A stretch of 64,000 nucleotides of DNA from Megaustenia siamemsis (GCA_032433765.1 JAVIAB010000059.1:61158582-61222581); one strand, 5' to 3'; positions 1-9,690 are shown, numbered from the stretch's first letter. Made by a program: numbers and translations. Notes: generated from the letters alone by a model not told the origin.

Positions 1-179
1 AACGTTTAGTAGAGTCAATCAGTAGGTGTAGTCAGAAGTAGCCGTTAGGCTCTCCTGGGTCAGTCCAGCAGTCTGAACTAGTACAAGAAGGTATGAATAA
101 ACTTTGTAATGTTGTAAAGAAATCTTGTTGGTCATTCATTAATTTGAAGTCTGACCTTTGCATGTGGTGACGCGGCAAC

Positions 180-500
180 AGCCGGCCCACAGGGCGTAGA
201 CCAGGATACTCCTTCTCTTATCTGAATTTCCGTTAAAGATATTTTATCAAATCTCGCCACTTGTCTCTGTTCTGTGCAAGCAGCTCTATCTCATTGAGGG
301 AGCCGATTCCTGCTGCTGTTGCCTCTCTCATCAATGTTCTCCGCAGTGTCTCTCTGGGTCTTCCTCTTTTCCTCTTACCTGTTGTTTCCCACATGAAGGC
401 TTGCTTTGCTATTCGGTTATTATCTCTTCGCATCACATGTCCAACATACGACCATCGTCTTTTCTTTATTACTGAAGATATTAGTGGTTGATTGGCGATT
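180..500 (-). mobile_element. L-A LINE 3' fragment
   Basis: The minus strand encodes the C-terminal end of an L-A non-LTR retrotransposon polyprotein (ORF 233-436). Visible are a RRDNNRIAKQA block, then KRKRGRPRETLRRT and a final RDKWRDLIKYL. The same peptide recurs at 10.4, 12.6, 46.6 and 48.7 kb, which defines the family. The 3' end stops inside the conserved GCCGGC stretch and lacks the ATAGATAG tail, so both ends are truncated. No RT motifs remain. Confidence 0.8.
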
Positions 501-606
501 AGAAATGGAGCTAGTAGGATCTAGATAATTCTGTGTCACCTATTCTGATGCAGGCAGTCAGCTATGAGTCTACCAATTTCAAGTAGAAATAATATAAATA
601 TATATA

Positions 607-908
607 AACAGTATGGTTAAAGCTTCATGTAACAAGTGGACAACAATAACTAGAACAACGTTTCGGCGCAAAAGGCTTTCAACAGGAACAAACATTACAA
701 CATAGGTATAAATATGTATTTAAAATAAATAATTTAAATATATATATATATAATTTCGAACTAGGAGAAATGAAGGGGAAAATAAGAATAAAGTCTTCCC
801 AATTTAAAATAATGTATTTGTATGTGTGTTCCTGTTGAAGGCCTATTGCGCCGAAACTCATTCTGATTTGTTTTGTACACTTGTTACATGAAGCTTTAAC
901 CATACAGT
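607..908. mobile_element. Foldback MITE with about 80-bp inverted arms
   Basis: The arms at about 608-690 and 823-908 are inverted copies. Both contain TATGGTTAAAGCTTCATG and a block around TTTCGGCGCAAAAGGC, around an AT-rich centre. Related half copies occur near 23390-23490 and 25590-25700. There is no coding capacity, so this is a non-autonomous element whose transposase source is not in the window. Confidence 0.6.
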
Positions 909-1204
909 TTTTTTTTTTTATTTTATTCTATATATTTTTTTTTTCATTCATCCTCACAATTAGCTTCTTATTTTGATGCATTTCTTTGCCCTGACCCTTC
1001 CGATTTCAACCCTATTGCTATTTACCTGCCCATATAATTTATTGAATAACGATGTGGTGGAACGAAGCGGGAATGCAACTAAATTCGATTGTCAAGGGTC
1101 ACAGAGTATCTACATGTGACCCCAAGTGAGGTCACCATGGAATAGAGATATAAAAACTAACAAGCGCATGACAATTGTTTCAACAGATAAAGGGTTAAAA
1201 AAAA

Positions 1205-1451
1205 AAGTAAAGAGCCCACGTCACGCCAAGTGGCGTAATGGGAATATGGTGTTAGTGACCATAAATTTTACAGACCTTCGGCACATGATTGTTAGGGTAA
1301 TGTGGTCGGTATTACGCCCGTGCCGCTCTACTTTCCCAGGAAAAAATCAGGTAACCATTTAAGGCTGGGTGAAACTGGAAGCCGTCGAATTGAACCCTAC
1401 CTCTTGTCCTTTGTAGTCCAGTTCACTAACCACTGAGCTATCACGGCTCCC
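1205..1451 (-). mobile_element. SINE-1 (tRNA-derived)
   Basis: Read on the minus strand it starts with a tRNA-like head (GGGAGCCGTGATAGCTCAGTGG, an A box) and then GGACAAGAGGTAGGGTTCAATTC (a B box). A conserved body follows (AATGGTTACC, GGTCACTAACACCATATTCC) and the 3' end is at the GGCGTGACG/TTTACTTT tail. Other copies are near 14.9, 35.6, 42.9, 44.9, 49.6 and 52.5 kb. It is a Pol III-type SINE, not a tRNA gene. Confidence 0.8.
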
Positions 1452-1549
1452 AACAGATAAAGCGTGGTAACAATAAATAAATAATGAAACTTTTAGTTCA
1501 TTGCTAATTAAGTAGTCACAACAGACCCAAATATACCAACTTTACTTTC

Positions 1550-1690
1550 TTCACTTCTTTATTCGGGTTTTGAGGAAGATATAAGTTTTGGTTCTTGTCC
1601 TTTTGACGGCTTCAACCATTTGCTATTGATGCTGTCTGTCCATCTTATTATGGGTCTGCCTCCTTCTCTTCTCTTCTCTTTTAATATATG
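1550..1690 (-). mobile_element. LINE C-terminal fragment
   Basis: One minus frame reads EGGRPIIRWTDSI, the G-R-P-x-x-R-W-T-D motif found near the C-terminus of many invertebrate non-LTR polyproteins. Only about 45 codons can be followed. The family is not assigned. Confidence 0.45.
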
Positions 1691-2130
1691 CTTTGTATGA
1701 GAGGAGCCAATTCCGACCTATGGAAGCGAATCATGGGCAGTAAACAAGCAAATGAAAAGACGATTATAGGTCACAGAGATGGGATTTCTCAGAAGAATTC
1801 TATGGACAGCTAAACAGACCAACGAGAACATTTTCAAACAGGCCAACGCAAGAAGGGAGCTCCTAAAAATAAAAACACCAGAAAGAAACAATCAACGTTT
1901 TTTTTTTTTTCGGGTACATCATAAGAAGAGGAAAGTTGGAATATTTGTTTACAACTGGTAAAATACATAGAAAAAGAGATCGCGGACGACAAAGAGAGAA
2001 AATACTGGATAGCTTGGTGTCAATGCATGGGAAACAGTCAACAACAGAATTGATACGATGCACTGTGGATAGAAGATTATAGAAGGACGTGATTGCCTAC
2101 GCTAACCGATATGGCACATAATGATGATAG
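1690..2130 (+). mobile_element. L-B LINE 3' fragment
   Basis: The plus strand carries the C-terminal part of the L-B polyprotein in broken frames: SWAVNKQMKRR, then MGFLRRILWTAKQTNENIFK, then the KLEYLVTTGK-type block. It ends at the family 3' end CGATATGGCACATAATGATGATAG. Frameshifts and a long T run in the middle show it is dead. Confidence 0.75.
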
Positions 2131-2454
2131 GAGGAAATCGTACGACAACATTTTGTTTATTGGGCAAACTATTTGATTTGTTGTTCCTGCATGTAGTTTA
2201 TGATTGATTCAATGCCCACTTTCTCCTGCAAACTCATTTCTGTCTTTTCTGGGCACTCTAAACGTTTTTCTCATCGTCTCGGGAGCAGTAGTGCAGTGGC
2301 ATCGAATTGGTGCCAACCAGAATCACACGGATGATCCTTTCGTTCAGTAACCACAGCACCTGTTGAATGGGATGCTATGGGCTCATCATTTACCTTTTGG
2401 TAGTGTCAAGAGCAAACGCCACCCCCTGTATTATTACAGGAGCCATTAAATCGA

Positions 2455-2850
2455 CACCTATCTTCTTCTTCTTCTTTCCTTCCTCCCCTGCCTTTCAACG
2501 TCGAGGGGAGATATAATTTGCGGTCTTTTGCTCTTCTGTTCACCTCTGCTGCTGTTATGTTTCTTAATGCTTCTAATATTTCATCGATCCATCTTTTTCG
2601 TGGTCGACCCTTGGGTCTGGTGTTGTGTTTTGATCTTTCTGCCTTGTCACGTGGCCAAACCATTTTATCTGTTGTTTCCTTATATATTCTATGCTGGGGG
2701 CTATTCCTAGCTTTTTTCTCAGTTCTTTATTTCTGACCTTATCTCTCAGACTGTTTCCTGTCATTCGTCTAACACATTTAATCTCAGTAGAGGTTATTTT
2801 TCTCATTGTTCTTGCATCTAGGGTCCAGGTCCGGCATTGGTAGCACAACG
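2455..2850 (-). mobile_element. L-D LINE 3' fragment
   Basis: Minus-strand ORFs at 2573-2917 and 2406-2663 encode a C-terminal piece with RMTGNSLRDKVRNKELRKK, IKWFGHVTRQK and GRPRKRWIDEILEA in two frames, so there is a frameshift. The 3' end is a run of GAA repeats (AGAAGAAGAAGATAGG), as in the longer copy at 5181-7662 and the piece at 54.1 kb. Confidence 0.8.
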
Positions 2851-3359
2851 TTGGGATGAAGATTACACATATAGAGACCATAAAATGGCATTTACGCAAT
2901 AAAAAGTCTACTACCATTGGAAGACAGATGATAAATCACAGAAATGCAATAAGATACAAAAGACTCTTGATCCATCTTATGTACCAAGAAATAACTAGCT
3001 ACCGCAATGGTAGGTTAAAGAGGAGCAACTTATTAGTTCAAAGGAACTGATGCAAAAGACCCAGTACTGTCTCAAACAAATTCAAAACCCATACAACCAT
3101 CAGTAATATCCTTCCATGTGGGCGTATACTATCAAAGCTCAAGGATGATATGATATGGACCAAAGGGAAAAGCACACTGATAAACCTGAAGCGACAAAGT
3201 ACTGCAAAAAGAAAAAAAAAACGTAGATGAGAACTACACACTTCACTTTTGGTCCCATGTATACACAGATGATCCTGTCTCAATTGCCTCCAGCAACGGA
3301 GAAGGGGGAGTGGTTCTTGGTCTCAATACTCGCTCTTGTGGCTATCACCGGTGCCATAT

Positions 3360-4356
3360 CGGGATATATCTATCTTTCGTTCGCCTGAAGTATTGTCTTT
3401 ATCTGCAATGTCGTTTCCTATATAAATTTCACTGTCTTTTGTAATTCTTGCAGTTTATAGTTTTGTCTGTAGTGTTGTATATATGGCCAATGGATTTTCC
3501 TCATTCTACTATATTCAGTGCAATCTTGAAGTATGTGTTCAGCAGTCAGGGGCGCCTGCCCACTTGTACAAGTAGTTGAGGTGCCGATCTTGAATTTTGT
3601 ATACATGTGACTATGGAGTCGATTGTGTCCTGTTCCAATATCGAGATAAGCTGTTATAGTATTGGCAATAATAGAACAAAGAAGTATGTGTTAGCACTCG
3701 GAAAAATTGACAGACAAACAATAATAGAAAAAACGAAGAACAATATATGGTCCGAAGTGGGATCGAACCCGTACTCAGTGGCACCGCGCCTTGCCACGAG
3801 AAGCCGAACGCTTGGCACACTGCCACGCAGCCAACTAAAAAATTGGCTATTGCAGCAGTGTCTTGCACGAAAGGCGCTCTCAATGACTATAGCAGATATA
3901 CTTGCATTAATAGGAAAGTACAAATATACAATATATTTCCGGTCTGTGATCGTTACCCTATGCTATAGTCATTGAGAGCGCCTTTCGTGCAAGACACTGC
4001 TGCAATAGCCAATTTTTTAGTTGGCTGCGTGGCAGTGTGCCAAGCGTTCGGCTTCTCGTGGCAAGGCGCGGTGCCACTGAGTACGGGTTCGATCCCACTT
4101 CGGACCATATATTGTTCTTCGTTTTTTTCTATTGTTGTTTGTCTGTCAATTTTTCCGAGTGCTAACACATACTTCTTTGTTCTATTATTCCCTATTATCG
4201 CCTCGGAAGTTCCCCATATAATAATATTTATGTATTATTATTTATATAGTATTGGCACCAGCCTTGAAGCCACGAACACTTTCTTCAAACGTATCAATAT
4301 TGACGTCTAGAGGTGTACGCACAAGACTCAATACACAGGAAGAACCAACTAAAGCC
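3360..4356 (-). mobile_element. L-K LINE C-terminal fragment, split by a palindromic element
   Basis: The minus strand reads FEESVRGFKAG up to 4258, then continues after 3667 as TAYLDIGTGHNRLHSHMY and FKIGTSTTCTSGQAPLTAEH. This is the GHNRLxxH / C-x-G-x-x-x-x-T-x-E-H-I-L-Q-x-C signature common after RNase-H domains of non-LTR polyproteins. Removing the insertion at 3668-4244 plus one target copy restores one open frame. A related plus-strand piece lies at 7760-7960. Confidence 0.7.
3668..4244. mobile_element. Palindromic tRNA-like retroposon, copy 1
   Basis: Two nearly identical inverted arms of about 228 bp (3667-3894 and 3961-4189; one mismatch and one indel noticed) flank a 66-bp loop. 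Each arm contains a tRNA-like module. In the right arm it runs TGGCTGCGTGGCAGTGTGCC ... GGGTTCGATCCC, giving A-box-like and B-box sequences. An ATT-rich tail follows the right arm (CGCCTCGGAAGTTCCCC then AATAATATTTATG). The whole is flanked by a 13-bp direct repeat TATAGTATTGGCA (3655-3667, 4245-4257), as expected for target-primed reverse transcription. There is no protein-coding capacity. Confidence 0.8.
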
Positions 4357-4585
4357 ATCTATCTATCTATAGTCCTTTCGAGCCGAAGACGGCACATAGG
4401 GCAGAACCACAATCTCAAAAACAGAAACCTTGCGTGCCAAAGCGGCACATATTGCAGAGATCACTGCTTCCAAAACGTATGGCTCTGTTTCCATAACAAT
4501 ACTTTTTACAAAGACAGCTTGTCAAGCCATCGATCAACTTCCTTAGTCGCCTCTTACGACATGCCTGGATGGTCACAGTGAAGCC
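4357..4585 (-). mobile_element. SINE-2, copy 1
   Basis: Read on the minus strand it ends in GGCTCGAAAGGACTATAGATAGATAG. This matches the L-A LINE 3' end (GGCTCGAAAGGTCAATAGATAGATAG) and suggests that L-A machinery moved it. The body contains GCTTGACAAGCTGTC and GTATTGTTATGGAAACAGAG. Other copies are near 24.7, 33.3 and 51.5 kb. Its ORFs are not conserved between copies. Confidence 0.75.
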
Positions 4586-6294
4586 ATAGCTGCAGAAAAT
4601 GTCTCGAGTAAGTAAAGGGCTGATACCGAAGCTCAATTGTCGCATAAAAACTGGCTATCCAACATAACAGTAATATATACAAGGAACTGCTGATACTGAC
4701 GTATCAGTCCATGTAAAGAGTCCACGGGAATAATGAGCCAGATAGCCCGAGAACAAACTTCGAGCAGCTGTGCTGTAATTTCCAGATTAGTCATCCAACA
4801 GATACCACCACATTGCAATATACAAGGAAATTAGAATGCAGAAAAATAGAACACAAATAGAAAAAAAAAATATAATAAGGAGATAGATAATCAACTGTTA
4901 ACTCTCTCAGTACGGAAGGTTTTTATCAATTTAGCGGTAGAGATTTCAGATACACCATTTTTCATGGTTGTAAACATCAATCTATATTTTTATACTTATC
5001 TAACATATAACATATTATATATGCATTTTTAGATAAATGAACAAGGAATTAGATTTCATCAATATTAAGATGCTACAAAACCTATACAAAGAATATGTTA
5101 TGATGACAGTTTACACTATTCAAATTGAGAGTGATGCACTATGCGGCTGAGGGTACATAGCCGAAATCGGCCTGACGCATCTTCTTCTTCTTTCCTTCCT
5201 CATCTGCCTTTCAGCGTCTAGGGGAGATATAATTTGCGGTCTTTTGCTCTTCTGTTCGCCTCTGCTGCTGTTATGTTTCCTAGTGCTTCTAATATTCCAT
5301 CGATCTATCTTTTTTGTGGTCGATCATTGGGTCTGGTGTTCTCACAACGTTTGTTGAAGGCTCGTGTTGTGTTTTGATCTGTCTGCCTTGTCACGTGGCC
5401 AAACCATTTTTTTCTTTTGTTTCCTTATATATTGTGTGGCGGGGGCTATTCCTAGCTTTTTTCTCAGTTCTTCATTTCTGATCTTATCTCTCAGACTGTT
5501 TCCTGTCATTCGTCTAACACATTTCATCTCTGCAGAGGTTATTTTTCTTATTGTTCTTGCATCTAGGGTTCTGGTCCGGCATTGGTATCACAACGTCGGG
5601 ATGAAGATTGTGTTGTATAGTGCTCGTTTTGCCTCCATAGTTATTTTCTTGTTGGATAATATTGGTGATAACTGTCCAATGAATTGTCAAGCTTTGTTGC
5701 ATCTTGATTCTATCTCTGCTGTTTGGGAATTATCGTTTGTCATTAGACTGCCTAGATATTTGAATTCCTCTACTTGTTTTAGTTGTCTACCTTCTATAGT
5801 TATGTTGATGTTCTGTTTATTTTTAGCGACGTTCATGATTTCTGTTTTGTTGATGTTGATTTTCATGTTGTAATTTGTGCCTGAGATGTTGAGTTTGTTT
5901 AAGTGTTCTTGTAGGTCTTCTATTGTTTCATGTATTAGTGCCTAATCGTCCTCAAATAAAAGCTCGTTGATCTCCTCTGTCTCTGATGGGTTGGCTAGCT
6001 TGCATATACGGTCCATGTATGTAATAAACAGTAAGGGGGGTAGTACGCACACCTGATCTAACTTCGAAGTGGTCTGTGTTGCCTGCTGCTGTTCTGACCC
6101 TGCAGTTGCTGTTGATGTAGAGACTTTTAATTAGGTTGGTTAGATGTTGGCTTACTCCGTATGTTGTTAGTATCTCCCACAGTTGTTCTCTGTTTACTCT
6201 GTCGAGTGCTTTTTCCTGGTCAATGAAGGCTATGTATAAGTTTTGATTGTGTTCTGTTGGTTTTTCTGCAAGCTGTTTTAATGTAAATAGTGCG

Positions 6295-6657
6295 TCAGTG
6301 CATCCTCTGCTTTTTTCGGAGCCCCATTTGAGAATCGCTTAACTGTAGTTCTATTATTGGTCTCAGCCTGTCTTCCAAGATTTTGGCGTATAGCTTTCCT
6401 ACATGGCTGAGAAGAGATATACCTCTATATTGATTGCAATCTCTTTTGCTACCTTTCTTTTTCCATATTGGTATGATGATTCCCTGTTGCCAGTCTTCTG
6501 GGGCTTGTTGTTGGTGCCATGCTACATTAAATATTATGTGCAGCCATTGCACTCCCGTTTCTCCTGGTGCTGCTATTATTTCTATTGGTATGTTATCTAT
6601 CCCCGGTGCTTTATTTCTTGGTGCATATTTGATTACTTCTTCGATTTCCTCTTTCAT
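6295..6657 (-). pseudogene. Reverse transcriptase N-terminal part of the L-D LINE (fragment)
   Basis: A 120-residue open stretch with RT motifs: APGIDNIPIEII (motif 1), GIIIPIWKKKGSKRDCNQYR followed by GISLLSHVGKLYAKILEDRL (motifs 2 and 2a), and QMGLRKKQ (compare the usual QxGFRxxR). It lies in the expected position after the endonuclease, and the remaining palm continues in other frames to about 6000. It is part of the 5181-7662 insertion and not a host gene. Confidence 0.85.
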
Positions 6658-6960
6658 GATGTTGGGTTCAGTATTTGTGAGTTATAGCATGGTTTTTGTT
6701 GTCTTATTGATAGTTGGTATGTTTAACAGGTCTTCAAAATATGCTTTCCATCTCTGTTGCATACGTTGGTTATTTGATATTGGCTGTCCGTCTTTGTCAT
6801 TTATGAGCTCAGTAGGATCATGGTTTTCTTTTCTCGCTCTTATGGTTTTTACTGCTTTGTAGAAATCTCTCGTGGCTGTCTTGAAGTCCCTGCTCATGTT
6901 TTGTCCGAATTCTGTCCAATTCTTTTGCTTCTTTGATCAAAATGTTAACTCTTTTTCGAA

Positions 6961-7656
6961 CTAAGGCATATTTTGCGTATTTTTCTTGGTTCTTGTTCTC
7001 CCTTCAATTTTTAAACAGTTTCTTCTTTTCTTTAATTGCTTCTCTGATTGTTTCGTTCCACCACGGGGTGCTCTTTTTCCCTTTTTTGTTCTTAGCTTCG
7101 TTCCACAAACTGTTTTAGAGATGTTGATTACTGTTTCCTTAAATTGTTTCAACTCTTCTTCTACTGTGAATACTTCGTTAGGGAGTTTCTTGAATTCCTC
7201 TGTTAGTTTTCCTTCTAGGGTTTTCCTTGATTCTTGATCTTTTAATTGTTTTATTTTTATTGTCTGTTCTTTTCGCTTCTTTTGTTTGTTTTCGTATATT
7301 CTCTTTATTTTTGGCTGTCTTAGTGTGATCATAACCATCTTGTGATCCGTATCATCTGTAATATTAGGGATTGCACTACTGTCGGTTACTCTTTTCTTGT
7401 TCTGTTGTCTTGTTAGTATAAAATCTATGTGGCTTCTGCATGTTGTGTCATTCCATTTGTACCAGGTGTATACCTGCGACTCTCTGTGTTTGAAGAATGT
7501 GTTGGTGATAAATAAATCATTTTGATTGTATAGTTCCAGCTGTCTGCTTCCATTTTCGTTTATTTCAGCCGTTTTATCGCCAAAGAGTCCTAAGATATTT
7601 CTGTTCTCACTGTTGCGTTTCCCAAGCCTTCCATTAAAATCTCCCATCACTAACAT
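6961..7656 (-). pseudogene. Endonuclease domain of the L-D LINE polyprotein (fragment)
   Basis: A 231-residue open stretch holds the C-terminal half of an APE-like endonuclease. MGDFNGRLG (catalytic Asp/Asn loop), YTWYKWN, SHIDFILTRQ and the final DTDHKMVMITL (catalytic Asp-His) are in the canonical order. Residues 120-231 are a Lys/Glu-rich linker. In the family this domain nicks target DNA to prime reverse transcription. The N-terminal half was lost by 5' truncation at the insertion site, and the RT that should follow is in other frames. Confidence 0.85.
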
Positions 7657-7759
7657 GTCGTCGCCTGACGCATAGTGCGTCGAAACGTACAGCAGGAGTT
7701 AAGGTGAAACCAAATTATCAAACTACGCTTCCGTACTGACCGCAACAGAATGATGTACC

Positions 7760-7960
7760 ACATGTACTGCAAACTCAAGATAGGTACAGCCTGTCTGTGA
7801 CACTACACCCTAGCAGATATGAGAGAACAAAATATTCTACAAAATTGTCTACAGTGCATAGGCTTTAGGAGGAAAAAAATAGCCCACGCACAGAACTTTG
7901 GAAGAGAAACTAAGGGTTAATGGAAACAAATGAAAAAAGTGTGGTCACAGCTTCACTAGG
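7760..7960 (+). mobile_element. L-K LINE fragment
   Basis: The plus strand reads a YCKLKIGTAC block and then an EQNILQNCLQC-type stretch. This corresponds to the C-terminal L-K peptide at 3418-3606. It is short and interrupted by stops. Confidence 0.4.
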
Positions 7961-7994
7961 TGAGGGACAACACAGACCCAATAACCTTCAGTGT

Positions 7995-8160
7995 AAATGG
8001 ACAACACAAACGGGCCCAAAAGGCCTGCTTAGATTAAATGGACAGCACAAACGGGCCTAATAGGCCTGTTCAGGAGAAATGGACAGCACAAATAGGCCGG
8101 TTCAGAAGAAATGGACAGCACAGACGGGCCCAATAGGTCTGCTCATGATAAATGGACAAC
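7995..8160. repeat. 41-bp minisatellite, about 4 units
   Basis: Units begin AATGGACAGCACAAACGGGC and repeat every 41 bp, with one 32-bp unit. Units differ at several sites, so the array is not recent. An unremarkable ORF (8079-8405) overlaps its right half and shows no recognised domain. Confidence 0.8.
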
Positions 8161-8555
8161 CCACACGCACACAGAGAGAGAGAGAACGAAAGAGATGTAA
8201 GCAAATAAAATTAACACTACACAGAAAAACAATAATGACATTTCTGAAAAAGAAAATATTAAACATGAATGGGGAAACAAATGTCTTTGTCATGTTTGCT
8301 GTCACTGGATTGGAAAGGCAAAACAAGCAAAATGAAGAGAAACTACATGATACAAATGAAACCCTGAAACAGATTGCAGATTTCATAAGAGAATTCCCAG
8401 CATAAATAAGCCATGATAGCAAAAAAAGAAATAAGACTTGTCTGTGTGTCAGTCACTCTATTGGACTCATAAATGTCATAGACTTATCCTTGTTTCTGCT
8501 AAACACAAACATATTAAATGAGTTAACACTTTATTAGCTAGTCATTTAAGTGGCA

Positions 8556-8940
8556 GAGGAATGTTTACCACACTCGGAAAATAATCACAAATAATCAACA
8601 ACAACATGTTCGTAAGAGGCGAGAAAGGGGGGTTGGGCATGGGACTGGCTATCCCATACTGTAAAAAAATAAGCCGAAAAAACTTCACAAACATAACATG
8701 GAGTGATCTTAAAAGAATGGCAAAAAACAGAACGAATTGGAAAGTGTTTGTTGAAGACCTTTGCTCCACAGGGAGCTGAAAGGTAGAAAAAGAAGAAGAA
8801 CAATAATCAACAACAGAAAACAAAACACAAAGAACAATAGATGTTCCGAAGAAGGATCAAACCCGTATTCCTCGGCACAGCGCGTTGCCACGAGAACCAA
8901 ACGCTAGAGCACACGGCCAACTCAGCTACCTAAAAAAGAT
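8556..8940. mobile_element. Palindromic tRNA-like retroposon, single-arm copy split by L-H
   Basis: The left part ACACTCGGAAAATAATCAC and the right part after 8816 (AGAACAATAGATGTTCCGAAG, then GGATCAAACCCGT, the B box in reverse) match the arm of copy 1. A short LINE piece interrupts it at 8604-8801, flanked by AATAATCAACAACA at 8590-8603 and 8802-8815. Only one arm is recognisable. Confidence 0.6.
8604..8801 (+). mobile_element. L-H LINE 3' fragment with 14-bp target duplication
   Basis: The plus strand carries the extreme C-terminus of the L-H polyprotein (WSDLKRMAKNRTNWKVFVED, then LCSTGS). The tail is AGGTAGAAAAAGAAGAAGAA. The 14-bp flanking direct repeat shows a real retrotransposition event into the palindromic element. 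Confidence 0.65.
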
Positions 8941-8999
8941 AGATATTATTGGCGATAAAAAAAAAAGAAGAAGAAAATAATTAAAAATAGAAAAAAAAA

Positions 9000-9535
9000 A
9001 CAGAATAGCTCAGGCCAAAATAGCATTTTAGAAAATGAAAAACGTCTTTGCAACAACTCTGTGTCAGTAGAAGTGAGAAAGAGAACTCATCGGTGCTATA
9101 TAAAGTCAATTCTGACCTATGGAGACGAATCATCGACAGTAGACAAACAAATGAAAAGTCGATTAGAGGTCACAGAGATAGGATTTCTCAGAAGAACGTT
9201 GAAAATTTCCACGGACAGCTAAAAAGACGAACGAGGAAATTCTCAAAGAGGCCAACACAAGAAGGGAGCTCCTAAAAAAAACATCAGAAAGAAACAATCA
9301 ACATTTTTCTGGCACATCATGAGAAGAGGAGAATTTGAATTTTTGGTTACAACTGGCACAATACAGGGAAGAGAGATCGCGGACGACAAAGAGAGAATAT
9401 ACCAAATAGCCTGGTCTCATGGCTTGGAAAACAGTCAACAACAGAATGGATACGATGCACTGTGGATACAAGATTATGGAGGACATGATCGCCTACGCCA
9501 ACCGGCATGGCACATGATGATGATCATTAACGATG
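9000..9535 (+). mobile_element. L-B LINE 3' fragment
   Basis: It begins AGAATAGCTCAGGCCAAAATAGC and continues through the L-B C-terminal region, with a frame change between 9048-9275 and 9319-9591. It ends ACCGGCATGGCACATGATGATGAT, the family 3' end. It aligns by eye with the open version on the minus strand at 42316-42825. Confidence 0.8.
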
Positions 9536-9690
9536 TCTTTCAAGCAATGATGTCATGTACTCATGATTATAGAAAAGGATTACGAACATAACTAGGAAAT
9601 AATTGTATATCTACATTTTCATATTAAGGCTGAATTCGACGAAACGGCACGAAGAGTATTTCCAGTAGTTTAGACTGGATACAAATAATA
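9536..9690. mobile_element. Palindromic retroposon fragment (loop side)
   Basis: GGATTACGAACATAACTAGG and GAAATAATTGTATATCTAC correspond to the loop of copies 1 and 4 (CGTTACCC / ATATATTTCC in reverse). Only loop-adjacent sequence is present. Confidence 0.45.

Larger units (their letters stand above)
5181..7662 (-). mobile_element. L-D non-LTR retrotransposon, 5'-truncated copy with 11-bp target duplication
   Basis: This is the longest LINE copy in the window. On the minus strand it begins inside the apurinic-type endonuclease (MGDFNGRLG, SHIDFIL, DTDHKMV). It runs through a Lys-rich linker into the reverse transcriptase (APGIDNIPIEII, KKKGSKRDCNQYRGISLL, and the DRVNREQLWEIL region near 6200). 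It ends with the C-terminal NSLRDKIRNEELRKKLG / GRP-type region and a GAA-repeat tail. GCCTGACGCAT is present at 5170-5180 and 7663-7673 as the target duplication. Several frameshifts and stops break the ORF, so it is inactive. Confidence 0.88.
4898..7702. mobile_element. TTAA-flanked MITE (piggyBac-like), copy 1, split by a LINE
   Basis: The outer ends are TTAA at 4898-4901 and 7699-7702. Imperfect terminal inverted repeats follow: CTCTCTCAGTACGG on the left, CTCCTGCTGTACG read inward from the right. The interior is interrupted by an L-D LINE. After subtracting the LINE and one target copy, the MITE is 304 bp, the same length as the uninterrupted copy at 22181-22484. TTAA target sites are the hallmark of piggyBac elements. 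No transposase is present. Confidence 0.7.

Noticed and set aside
3740..4110. tRNA genes (several B-box matches such as GGTTCGATCCC)
   Set aside because: The matches are embedded in repeated SINE or palindromic elements with long extra bodies, and the stems do not complete a cloverleaf. The same applies to 35645, 38545, 44940, 49637 and 50761.
5364..5873. 169-codon plus-strand ORF
   Set aside because: It is the antisense shadow of the minus-strand L-D LINE. The same goes for plus-strand ORFs at 6434-6862 and 31273-31554.
8079..8405. Host gene encoding a small Lys-rich protein
   Set aside because: It starts in a minisatellite, lacks splice or homology support, and the antisense strand is equally open (8102-8422).
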